Shown here one piece after another: positions 44,961 through 54,541 of a stretch of DNA of 64,000 bases. A program made the position numbers and the translations under genes. Every line of letters starts with the position of its first letter. Positions within the stretch are counted from its first letter, which is position 1. Source of the DNA: Elephas maximus indicus (Eukaryota; Chordata; Mammalia; Proboscidea; Elephantidae); assembly GCF_024166365.1 (NCBI RefSeq), contig NC_064819.1:163312793-163376792 (forward strand). Reading direction: 5' to 3'. The notes beneath the pieces are model-generated. The model searched no databases, was not told where the DNA came from, and saw only the letters and a program-made list of their open reading frames with translations.

Positions 44961-45905
44961 ACTTCACTGAATGTTATGGGAGATAAACTTACAGAAGTAT
45001 TACGGTAGCTATCCTAAATTCATTTCCTATAACATTCAGTTCAGTTCAATAATCGATCATCCCAGTTTCTCTCACTTGTACTTGCTTATTCATTGTTTGC
45101 CTTCCTTGCTAATCAGGTAGCTCCTTGAAGGCAGTTAGGATTTTTCAGTTACAAGTGTACCAATGACTACAACTCAAGGCCTAGTGCTATACATGTTTAT
45201 TTCAGAATAACCAGGTTATAATCTAGATATGGTAAGTATCTACATGTGACTGAGGTCAGCTTCACCACAATCCTTCCCAGCACCAAACCAATCAATTCCT
45301 TTGTAGCCTTCAGCTACTTGGGGTTGGGTTACTATGACTTGCAACCAAAGGGGATATGGCCCATTCCAAAATGGGTTTCTAGATGTGAGCCACCACAAGT
45401 GACAGAACCTAAAGTGTGGTCTTAGCTTTGTCTCAGTGTAGTGTGGTGAAGAGAGAATTCCCTGTCCTCAGATGGGGAGTTGGATGACCTTAATAAGTGA
45501 TAGCAAAGCATCTGGTTGAAATCGGCCTTCTTGAATTCTGGGATTCAGGCTGATATTTTAGGGGATTTGGTAGAAAAATATCAGGAACATCAGCATTTAT
45601 GGTAATTAGAAATGTTGCAGAAGATTGAAGATGCCCTAAAACAAAACACAGTAAACGTGTCCCAGGTTTAAAGGCTGATTTGTCTATTTCTTTTCTACTC
45701 CTGATCCTACTAGTTTTCCTAGAAAGCATAATGTATTTTCTGCTTTGTTTTGTTTTGCTTTTGCCCCAGTTTTCAGTCAACGAGATGAGAGCACTGCATG
45801 GCAACAAGAGGAATGTAGAGAATTTAAGAAGTGGTTTCTTAAGGGAGCAGTCACAACAGTGTCTGAAAAAATCAGAGAACGAATAACAATCTCAGAAGCA
45901 GAGAA
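44961..45905. other. Unassigned, with a possible L2 end
   Basis: ctttg.ctaatcaggtagctccttgaaggcagttag near 45110 looks like an L2 3' phrase. Frames at 45490-45886 have no known motif. Confidence 0.35.
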
Positions 45906-46086
45906 CCTGAAATCAAAATAAACCTATTGCTGTCGAGTCCGTTCTGACTCGCAGAAACCTTATAGGACAGAGTAGAACTGCCTCATAGGGTTTCCAAAGA
46001 GAAGCTGGGGGATTCAAACTGCTGATCTTTTGGTTAGCAGCTGAATGCTTAACCACTGTGCCACTGGTGCTCCTGAAATCAGAATA
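45906..46086 (-). mobile_element. AfroSINE, short form, with TSD
   Basis: SINE 45921-46071 between cctgaaatcaaaata (45906-45920) and cctgaaatcagaata (46072-46086). Tail attgctgtcgagtccgttct, head ccactgtgccactggtgctc. Confidence 0.95.
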
Positions 46087-46300
46087 GACCTTAGAAATTC
46101 TCTGTCCCAAACTCCCAAAATGCAGGAAACCCTTCTAGAAGATTTCTTTCTTGTCTCAGACTTGTCTTAAATACTTCCATGTACAGGGACCTCATTAGCA
46201 CATTCACAACTCTTATGGAAAGTTCTATGTATGAAGACAAAAGTGGGCTTCCATGACATCAACAAATTGGACCAGGTCCTGTTCTCAGAACTGTATAATT
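46087..46300. mobile_element. Ancient L3-class repeat, degenerate
   Basis: gaccttagaaattctctgtc, gtcttaaatacttccatgta and cagggacctcattagcacat recall an old L3/CR1-type element. Weak. Confidence 0.35.
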
Positions 46301-47029
46301 CTTGTTCTGCATGACAGTTTACCTATCTATGTCGTTTCTATATCTACTTTTCTTTAGGACTTGTTAAGCATCTTCAGTATAGGCTTTCCTGAAATGGCTA
46401 CAGCCATCAGACAAAAGCTCACTGAGGATATGAATTCTAAGGGAAGGCACTAGATAAGCAGAGAGGAATAAGTCTCAAACAGTGCTCCATAAGGAACAAG
46501 GATTCAAATATTCATTAGCTGATATGGATGATATCCTGTGACACAGTTAATACACAGCTCTATTCAACAAAGCAGAGTTAATGCAGTTACCTGGCAGCAA
46601 AGCATTTCCAAAAACCGCTAGCCTCTCTTCTCATTGACTATTGATGACTGCAGCCCAGGGGGAAGTAGTACATTCATAAACATCAATCAGGGCAGGAAAG
46701 GCGCCTTCCAGTCTCTTTTAAGCAAGATAATGTATGTGAAAGCTCTTTATTAACTGTAAAGCAGTATACAAATGTAAAGGATTTTTACTATTGTTTTCAA
46801 AGGAAATTGGAATAGAATTATTGCTGTTTGTTTTAAAGTTTTCCAGGTAGCCAGCATAACACGTACATAATAAAAGCACTTGACCTCTCTTTCCATCTTC
46901 TCTGCGTAGATATTCAACCTAATTATTTTTAAATAGTAGGGCTCTTATTATTTTTCTATGTAGGCTAAACTTCTGTTTCCAAGTTTTTGAAAGTAAAATT
47001 TAATTGGTATTTCCCCAATGTAAATTTTT
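46301..47029. other. Unassigned sequence
   Basis: No recognised repeat or gene; the part near 46590-46780 looks non-repetitive. Confidence 0.35.
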
Positions 47030-47179
47030 AATAGACTTCCTTTTTAGAGCAGTTTTAGGTTTACTGAGAAATGGCACAAAAAGTACTAGGAGTTCCCATG
47101 TACTTCCTCTGCCCTCTGCACAGTTTCCCCTATCTTTAACAACTTGCCTTGGTGTGGCACATTTGTTCAATTGATGAAC

Positions 47180-47352
47180 CAATTGTTGTTGCTGTTGTTA
47201 TGTGCCTTCAAGTCAACTCCAACTCATACTGGTTCTATATGACTCAGTATAACTTGCTCTTTACTGGAGCAGATCATCAGATCTTTTCTCCTTCTGAGCC
47301 GCTGGTGGGCTGGAACAGCCAAGTGCTTAGCCATTGCGCCACCAGGGCTCCT
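47180..47352 (-). mobile_element. AfroSINE-like with RTE-type end
   Basis: attgttgttgctgttgttat, caagtcaactccaactcata, gcagatcatcagatcttttc and the head cgccaccagggctcct. The (GTT)n edge is the complement of an RTE-style (AAC)n terminus. Confidence 0.85.
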
Positions 47353-47668
47353 AATTACAATACTGATATGCCATTATTACCTAAAGTCCATAGTTAACAA
47401 TTAAGGCTCCCACTTTTGTGTTGTACAGTGCTATGGCTTTTGATTAATGCATAATGTCATGTAGCCACCATTATAATATCATATAGAATAGTTTTCTGTC
47501 CTAAAAATCGCCTGTGCTCTACCTATTCATCTCTCCTCTCCCCCTCTCACCCCTGGAACTCCTAGCAACCATTGATTGTTTAAGTATTTCTATAGCTTTG
47601 CCTTTTCCAAAATATCATATAGTTGGTATCATACAGTATATATAGCTTTTTCAAACTGACTTCTTTCA

Positions 47669-48284
47669 CTTAGTGTCTTAGGCTTGGTTCTCCAAGAAGC
47701 AAAACCAGTAAAGCGCACAAATAGTTATAGAGAGAGATTCACATCAAGGAAAAGGCTCACAAGATTGTAGAGCTGGGAATGTCCCAAGTCTGTGGATCAG
47801 GATAGATGCTTCTCTAGATTCACGTACCCACAGGGGCTGGCAAACCCAAGATCATCAGGTCAGAGAGCAGAGCTCTTGCTCACAGGCTGTGAAGATTAAT
47901 AAATCCCAAGGTTGGTAGGCACGACTGCAAGGATTCTCCTGATTCTTGCAGCCACATGGGCTGGCGAACCCAAGATTGGCAGGTCAGAGAGCACGGCTCA
48001 TGCTCACAGGCTGTGAAGATGAAGGAATCCCAAGATTGGCAGATAAGCTGATAGGTCAAGTCTCAAAAACTGGAGGCCAGATGAAAAGAAGGCAGCCACA
48101 GGACACAGAGACAGCAAAAAAGCCAGAACATCTACTTATATGAGGATGCAGGCCACACCCCCAAGAAAACTCCCTTTCAACAGATTGGCTACTCACAGCA
48201 GATTCCATCATGGAAGTGATCACATATAAACACTGAGAATCATGCCCAGCCAAGCTGACACACAATCTCAACCATCACACTTAG
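47669..48284 (-). mobile_element. Complete solo LTR with 5-bp TSD and internal duplication
   Basis: LTR 47674-48279 (606 bp) runs from tgtcttaggcttggttct to accatcaca and has TG...CA ends. The duplication cttag flanks it at 47669-47673 and 48280-48284, inside L1M sequence that rejoins cleanly. A unit of about 85 bp (ggctggcaaacccaagatca ... aggctgtgaagat) is repeated about 115 bp later (ggctggcgaacccaagattg ... aggctgtgaagat). The right part shares aactccctttcaac and ccagccaagctgacacac features with MaLR-like LTRs. Non-coding. Confidence 0.85.
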
Positions 48285-48700
48285 CAATATGCATTTAAGA
48301 TTCCCCCATGTCTTTTCATAGCTTGATAGCTTATTTATTTTTATCTCTGAATAATGCTCCATTGCATGGATGTACCATAGATAAATTCATTTATCTATTC
48401 ACCAATTGAAGGACATCTTGGTTGCTTCCAAATTTTGGCAAGTATAAATAGAGCTGCTATAAACATTCATGTGCAGGTTTTTGTGTGGACATACGTTTTC
48501 AACTTATTTGGGTAAATACCTAGGAGCGAGTCTGCAGGATCATATGGTAGGCCTATGTTTAGCTATGCAAGAAACTTCCAGACTGTCTTCCAAAGTGGCT
48601 GGACCATTTTGAATTTTCACCAGCAATAAATGAGAGTTGTTGTCACTGTACATCCTTGCCAACATTTGATAGTGCCAGTGTTTTGGATTTCAGCCATTCT

Positions 48701-48934
48701 AATAGTTGTGTAGAAGCCCTGGTCACAAACTGATTAAAGGGCCTGGCTGCTAACCAAAAAGTCAGCCGTTCGAAATCACCAGCACCTCTGCGAGAGAAAG
48801 ATGTGGCAGTCTGCTTCCGTAAAGATTTACATCCTTGGAGACTCATGGGACAGTTCTATTCTGTCCTATAGGGTTGCTATGAGCCTGAATCGACTCAACA
48901 GCAGTGGGTTTGGTTTGGTTAATAGTTCGTGTAG
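48701..48934 (+). mobile_element. AfroSINE, long form, with TSD
   Basis: SINE 48714-48920 between aatagttgtgtag (48701-48713) and aatagttcgtgtag (48921-48934). Head agccctggtcacaaactgat, B-box-like ccgttcgaaatcac, long-form block gtggcagtctgcttccgtaa, tail gggttgctatgagcctgaat. Confidence 0.95.
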
Positions 48935-49383
48935 TAGTATTTTATGATTGTTTTGACTCACAATTTCCTAATGACAAATGATGTTAAGCATCTTTTCATA
49001 CACTTAGTTTCCATCTGTTTGTCTTCTTTGGCGAGTTGTCTGTTTAAAACTTTGGCCTATTTTGCAGTTGGGCTGTTTGTTTTCTTACTGTTGAGTTTTA
49101 AGAGTTCTTGGTATATTTTGGATGTACAGATACATGTTTTGCAAATATTTTCTGCTAATCTGTGGCTTGGAGTAGGCACACTTTTCCCTATTCTTCCCAG
49201 TAAGTACAGATAAAAACTCTGGAAATTATATATAAACATATGAAGATTTGAATTATTTCATCTCTCAGGTCAACTTTAAAAACAATTCTTTATTAGACAG
49301 GCATATAACAGAGATAACTGTGAGTTAGAAGAAAAAACTCTTCAGTAAAAAAATGTAAAATATCATTATTAAAAATAAGTATC

Positions 49384-49461
49384 TTCATTCAATCAACATT
49401 TATTGAGTAGTATCCATGAGCCTGTGAAGGAGGTAAGGATGAAAGTGACACAGCCCCTGAT
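49384..49461 (+). mobile_element. L2-class relic, interrupted by a SINE
   Basis: tcaatcaacatttattgagt and cacagcccctgatctctagg; the SINE at 49474 follows at once. Confidence 0.5.
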
Positions 49462-49646
49462 CTCTAGGAGTTACCCACCCCACTGCCATCAAGTCGATTC
49501 CGACTCATAGTGACCCCAGAGGACAGAGTAGAACTGCCCCATAGAGTTTCCAAGGAGCGCCTGATGGATTCAAACTGCCAACCCTTTTTTTGGTTAGCAG
49601 CCATAGCACTTAACCACTATGCCACCAGGGTTTCCTCTAGAAGTTA
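49462..49646 (-). mobile_element. AfroSINE, short form, with TSD
   Basis: SINE 49474-49634 between ctctaggagtta (49462-49473) and ctctagaagtta (49635-49646). Tail atcaagtcgattccgactca, head ccactatgccaccagggttt. Followed by an A17 run and a second tiny SINE tail (ctagtgccatcga, 49669-49681). Confidence 0.95.
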
Positions 49647-49705
49647 AGTAAAAAAAAAAAAAAAAAACTAGTGCCATCGAAGAAGTTAAGTACCAGGTAA
49701 TAAAC

Positions 49706-50188
49706 AAAGATGTCACTTTGAGGACTAAGAGGCCCCAGACCCAAGCCATGGTGTTTTCAATCCCCTCATATGCATGTGAAAGCTGGACAACGAATAAAGA
49801 AGGCTGAAAAAGAATTGATGCTTCTGAATCATGCTGTTGGCGAAGAATATTGAATATACTAGGGACTTCCAGAAGAACTAACAAATCTGTCTTGGAAGAA
49901 GTACAACCAGATTGCTCCTCAGAAGCAAGGATGACAAGACTTCGTCTCACTTACTTTGGACATGTTTTCAGGAGGGACCAGTCCCTGGAGAAGGACACAA
50001 TGTTTGGTAGAGTAGAGTATCAGTGGAAAAGAGGAAGACCCTCAACAAGATGGATTGACACAGTGGCTGCAGCAATGGGCTCAAGTATAATAATAGTGAA
50101 GATGGCACAGTACCGAGCAGTGTTTCACTCTGTTGTACATAAGGTCGCTGTGAGTCAGAACCGACTCAGAGGCACCTAACGATAATCA
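49706..50188 (+). mobile_element. RTE/BovB-like LINE, 3' end (copy H)
   Basis: C-terminal third of the RTE ORF. Frame 49850-50179 (109 residues) has RRTNKSVLEEVQPDCSSEAR, LTYFGHVFRRDQSLEKDTM, RPSTRWIDTVAAAMGS and ends HKVAVSQNRLRGT before the stop TAA. It is the clearest copy for showing that the ORF runs to within a few bases of the element end. Confidence 0.92.
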
Positions 50189-50239
50189 AGCTATAGTCTA
50201 TATGCACACCACGGAGAGCGCAGACATTATTAGCAGTAT

Positions 50240-50480
50240 GGAAGCCAGCATTTATTGAGGACTTGGTATGCACCAGACATTGTGCTATTCTCTTTACATT
50301 TATTCTCTCACTTAATCCTCAAAACAACTTTGAAAATTCATTGTATTACTCACATTGTATTACTCACATAGGCAAAGAGATTATGTGGCTCAGTAAGGAA
50401 AGGGTTAGAGCAATAATTCAAACCCAGCTCTGACTTCAAAGTAGCTTGTGCACTTAACTATAAGGCTACACAGCCCCAAC
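50240..50480 (+). mobile_element. MIR/L2-class relic
   Basis: cagcatttattgaggacttg, ttatgcaccagacattgtgc-type phrase at 50266, cacttaatcctcaaaacaac and aattcaaacccagctctgac. Contains a small 15-bp tandem repeat (cattgtattactcac) at about 50340-50370. Confidence 0.65.
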
Positions 50481-50750
50481 GAAAAGTCTGTACCATGTAC
50501 CACACAGAATAGAAAAGTAGAAGTTTGCTATCACGGCTCGGGGGTTGGCAGGACAAAAAAAAAAGGGGGGTGGTCTTTATTTCTATTACAATAGGAAGCT
50601 TGGAATCCTTAAAGATAGAACTTATGCATTTTCCCAAGTTACTAGATATATGGTCGTGATAACTTGCATTGGAAATTAGTACAAAACTAGAAAAATCCCT
50701 AACGTAAAATATTTATTGTATGCTTCTTAGGGACAGCTGATTCATTTTTT

Positions 50751-50950
50751 AACAGTGAGTTAAAACCAGAACCGAAACCAAACCCATTGCCATCGAGTCA
50801 ATTCCAACTCATAGCGACCCTATAGGACAGAGTAGAACTGGGTTTCCAAGAAGCACCTGGTGGATTTAAACTGCCAACCCTTTGGTTAGCAGCTGTAGCA
50901 CTAAACCACTACACCACCAGGGTTTCCAACAGTGAGTTAAGACTGTTCTT
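50751..50950 (-). mobile_element. AfroSINE, short form, with exact 13-bp TSD
   Basis: SINE 50764-50937 between aacagtgagttaa at 50751-50763 and 50938-50950. Tail aaacccattgccatcgagtc, head ccactacaccaccagggttt. A short deletion in the middle (gtagaactgggtttccaag). Confidence 0.96.
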
Positions 50951-51823
50951 ATTGTATCCTCTATGGATATGATTATTAAATAATACTACAGATATAAGCT
51001 AACTGAAGAATAATTATATAGCTGTCGCAACATTGAAATGTAAACTCTTAAATGCAGAGAACAAGCTTTGTGGTAATTATGCTTGCCATTAAATGATAAT
51101 ATCCAATAGGTATCTAATCTGCAGGCTACAAATAAGCGTGTAATACTGCAACTACACTCTAATTACATGGCTGTTTGTCCCCTGTAAAAGTAATAAGATG
51201 AACCATAAGCAGTGTTGCAAATCCCAATGAAGAATTTTATTCAGAATCTAATGAAGGATGCCAGGTGAAGCTTATGGTTTAATACCCTCCTTATTTCTAT
51301 CTTCAGTACCAGTGATTTTACTACTTAGTTCCAGATGTCCACTTTTGTATTCCAACATTGTTATCATTATTTGATATTGTTAGTACCTAGCAAGGATTGA
51401 TCTGATATTCCACTAAAGCAAAATCTTATGTGGAAATTGAAGCAAAATAGATATTCGCTTGATAGAGTTCAAATAAAGAAAAGTGACTGATTTCTCTAAA
51501 ATATTTGAAAGATAATATTATAATCTCAATCCCTCTACTTGGATATTTATCTCAAGTCATAATTCTCCTTTTTTGTTATTTTGGTCTCAGAGTGGAAATG
51601 TATCTTCTAATTGAACTTCTGTGTTTGAATGTTCAGACCTCTACTTTCTGTACTTGGTACAGAGCTCAGTAAATATTTTGAATGAAGGAATGAATGTATG
51701 AACAGTTGAAGAAGAGTTTATAAATAACAATTTATTTCCTGCAAGTAAATGAAATCAAATACCAGTTTGTCTAATTTTTTCATTGAACTAACAATAATTT
51801 TGGTGGCTTTTGTACACAGATAT
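50951..51823. other. Unassigned, candidate conserved non-coding block
   Basis: About 0.9 kb without recognised repeat; AT-rich with several TAATTA/TAATTATG words near 51015-51200. Frame 51749-51940 runs into the next repeat and is not a gene. Confidence 0.4.
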
Positions 51824-52180
51824 TTATTGTTGTTATTGGTCGCCTCAGAGTCGGTTCCAGCTCATGGAGACTTTATGTATAACAGAATGAAATCTTGCCC
51901 AGTCCTGCACCATCTTTCAGCACTGTACTGGTACAAATAAATATATTGTTGTTGGTCCCTATCAAGTCAGCTCCTACTTATGCAGCCTTACACATAACAG
52001 GATAAAACATTTCGCAGTCCTGTACCATCTTCATGATTGTCAGTATGTCTGAGTTCATTTTGGCCTTTGTTGAATGCTTTTCAACCTAGGGGGTCCATCT
52101 TCCAGCACTCTATCAGATAATATTCTGTTTTAATCAAATTAGATTTTCATTGACTAAATTTTGAAAGTAGATTTTCAGGC
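51824..52180 (-). mobile_element. Old RTE-related ends, two adjoining pieces (copy J)
   Basis: Two segments each start with an RTE-type terminus: tattgttgttattggtcgcc at 51826 and tattgttgttggtccctatc at 51944. Each is followed by a degenerate tail (agtcctgcaccatcttt; agtcctgtaccatcttcat). Much more diverged than the other RTE copies. Confidence 0.6.
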
Positions 52181-52554
52181 CTTTCTTCCTAGTCTGCCTT
52201 AGTCTCAAAGCTCCTCTGAAACCTGTCCACTATGAGTGACCCTACTGGTATTTTAAATGCCAGTGGCATAGCTTTCAGTACCATACCAACACACAAGCCA
52301 CAACAATGTGACAAACAGCACAAATTAGTTGTGCTATATTATGAAGTCCTAGAATATTGATGTGGATGAAACATTATTTTATTTATCATAATAGAGAATG
52401 CATACTCACATGACTTTAAACTTGTTTATATTTATATAATTCCCAACCAGTGAATTTGGAGGTGATAATGAAAAGTCAGATTGTGAATTAGGGCAAGGGA
52501 TGGGGCAAAGGGCAGAGAAAAATCTTCCAAGTTTGCTGATTGATTATTTGTGGT
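52181..52554. other. Unassigned sequence
   Basis: No gene. May hold SINE-related debris near 52160-52200 (ttttcaggcctttcttccta). Confidence 0.35.
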
Positions 52555-52940
52555 TGTAGAAGGAAGACCAAAGAAGAATTGATGCCTTCGAATTATGGTG
52601 TTGGCAAAGAATACTGAATATACCATGAACTCCAGAAGAATAAACAAATCTGTCCTGGAAAAAGTACAGCCAGAATGCTCATTAGAAGCAAGGATGGGAA
52701 GAGTTTGTCTCACATATTTTGGATACATTATCAGGAGGGACCAGTCACTGGAGAAGGACATCACGCTTGGTAGAGCATCAGCGAAAAAGAGGAAGACGCT
52801 CGGTGAGGTGGACTGACACAGTGGCTGCAACAATGGGCTCAAGCATAATGATTGTGAGGATGATGCAGGACCAGGCAGTGTTCTGTTGTACATAGGGTCG
52901 CTAGGAGTCAAAACCAACTTGATGGCACCTAACAGCAATG
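52555..52940 (+). mobile_element. RTE/BovB-like LINE, 3' end (copy I)
   Basis: gaagaattgatgccttcgaa, acagccagaatgctcattag, gggaccagtcactggagaag and the terminus gatggcacctaacagcaatg. Frame 52595-52816 is the damaged LINE C-terminus; the minus-strand frame 52432-52938 is its complement. Confidence 0.9.
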
Positions 52941-53034
52941 TGTTTCATCTAAGCTTTAAAAATGAAAAACTTTGAAGTCAGTTATAATCACTCGATACCA
53001 ATCTATACTTTAAGATGATTTATTTCTTTTTTTA

Positions 53035-53915
53035 ACAATATTTTATTGTGTTTAAGCTTAAAGTAGAGGAGACTTGGTGGTGCAGTGGTTAAAGTACTCA
53101 GCTGCTAATCAAAAGGTTGATGGTTCAAACCCACCAGCCACTCCACGGGATAGAGTTGTGTCTGCTTCTGTAAAGATTTACAGCCTTGGAAACCACAGGG
53201 GGCAGTTCCACTCTGTCCTATATGGTCACTATGAGTTAGAATCAAGTCAAAAAGTGGATTTGGTTTGTTTTTTTTTGGTTAAAGTTAAAGTTTACATGGC
53301 AAATTAGGTTCACATTTAACCATTTCTACACAAATTATTCAGTGATACTGGTTACATTTTTCAAAATGTGTCATCATTCTCATTCAGTCCATCTCGGTTG
53401 TACCATTTCCAGGACTCTAGTTTCCCTGACCCCTTACCTTCTCATCTTTGATTTAGAGTAATTTTTGACCATTTGGTCTAATACAGATGATATTTTAAAG
53501 GAGCTCATTACTCATGGGTGATAGTCCTTATTTTATGAGCCAATCTGTTATTTAGCTAAAATGTGACCTCAGGGATAATTTCAGTTTAAAGTTAAAGAGT
53601 ATACCAGGGCGATAGCTTCAGAGAGTCTTCTAGTCTCAACAGGTCCAGTAAGTCTGGACTGTCTAAGAATTTCAGTTCTGGACCACAATTTTCTCCCATT
53701 CTGTTAGGGTCCATCTATTGTGGCCCTGATCAGAACATTAGATAGTAGTAGCCAGGCACCGTCTAGTTCTGGTTTCATGGCAATGAAGGTAGTAGTTCAT
53801 GGAGACAATGGGACCAGCAGTCCATTTCCTTCTGTGTTTCCTGGTTTTCCTTCTTCCTCTGATGTTCCAGACAAATAGAGACCAATAGTTGTATCTTAGT
53901 ACAATGATTTATTTT
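53035..53915 (-). mobile_element. Lineage-specific L1 3' end, antisense, older copy
   Basis: Left edge attttattgtgtttaagctt is the complement of the L1 3' terminus seen at 5570. Downstream, tcatctttgatttagagtaa, ggtccatctattgtggccct, ctggaccacaattttctccc and gccaggcaccgtctagttct align, diverged, to the reverse complement of the 4850-5460 part of the plus-strand copy. A SINE is inserted near its tail. Homology judged by eye. Confidence 0.6.
53066..53275 (+). mobile_element. AfroSINE, long form
   Basis: Head gacttggtggtgcagtggtt, B-box-like atggttcaaacccaccagcc, long-form block gtctgcttctgtaaagattt, tail ggtcactatgagttagaatc. Sequences ttaaagta and ttaaagtt on the two sides suggest a short TSD. 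Confidence 0.93.
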
Positions 53916-53941
53916 TGAAATAATAATAGTTTTTTTTTTTT

Positions 53942-54131
53942 TTTGCCATAGAGTCGGTTCTGACTCATAGCGACCCCATGTGACTGTATAAAACTGCCCT
54001 ACAGAGTTTTCTTAGCTATAATCTTTAGGGAAGCAAATCATCAGGTCTTTTTCCTGCAGACCCACTGGGTTCAAACCATCAACAGTTTAGTTAGCAGGCA
54101 AGCACTTTACCATTGCTCCACCAGGGCTCCT
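53942..54131 (-). mobile_element. AfroSINE, third structural form
   Basis: tgccatagagtcggttctga, gcgaccccatgtgactgtat, gaagcaaatcatcaggtctt and head gctccaccagggctcctt. Confidence 0.9.
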
Positions 54132-54337
54132 TAACAGCAACAGTAACTGACATTTTTGAGGACATATCCCTCACAATCATCTTTTGTTGTCTATATCTAC
54201 ATAAGAAGAAAGATGGGGTGGGGAGTTGCAAGGGAAGTGGAGGGGGTAAAATGGCTTTTCCAGAGTTAGACAGCTGATGGAGCTGAGACTTGAACCCAGA
54301 GTAACCAGAGAATGCGCTGAACTATCTATTCTACCTT
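54132..54337 (+). mobile_element. MIR/L2-class relic
   Basis: taaaatggcttttccagagt, tagacagctgatggagctga and gacttgaacccagagtaacc. Confidence 0.5.
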
Positions 54338-54541
54338 ATGGGGGATGAGGAAACCCTGGTGACTTAGTGGCTAAGTGCTACAGCTGCTAACCAAAAGGTT
54401 GGCAGTTCGAATCCACCAGCTGCTCCTTAGAAACTCTATGGGGCAGTTCTACCCTGTCCTACAGGGTTGCTATGAGTCCGAACTGACTCGATGGCAGTGG
54501 GTTTGGTTTCGGTTTTCTGGATAGGGGATGATGCTGCCAAG
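54338..54541 (+). mobile_element. AfroSINE, short form, with TSD
   Basis: SINE 54349-54530 between atgggggatga (54338-54348) and ataggggatga (54531-54541). Head ctggtgacttagtggctaag, B-box ggcagttcgaatcc, tail gggttgctatgagtccgaac, then gggtttggtttcggtttt. Near-consensus. Confidence 0.96.

Larger units (their letters stand above)
47030..49190 (-). mobile_element. Old L1M LINE 3' region, antisense, with nested insertions
   Basis: Antisense L1M from ttttagagcagttttaggtt and ttaacaacttgccttggtg through acctaaagtccatagttaac, ttgccttttccaaaatatca, tgtcttttcatagcttgata, gaaggacatcttggttgctt and gacaaatgatgttaagcatc. It is interrupted by SINEs at 47180-47352 and 48714-48920 and a solo LTR at 47674-48279. 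No ORF survives. Confidence 0.75.

Noticed and set aside
52432-52938. 168-codon minus-strand frame
   Set aside because: It lies opposite the sense frame of RTE copy I. Its protein is the complement-strand shadow of the LINE C-terminus.
54370-54420. tRNA-like head with a B-box (gcagttcgaatcc) in many SINE copies
   Set aside because: These are SINE heads; no full cloverleaf can be drawn and all are followed by the SINE body.
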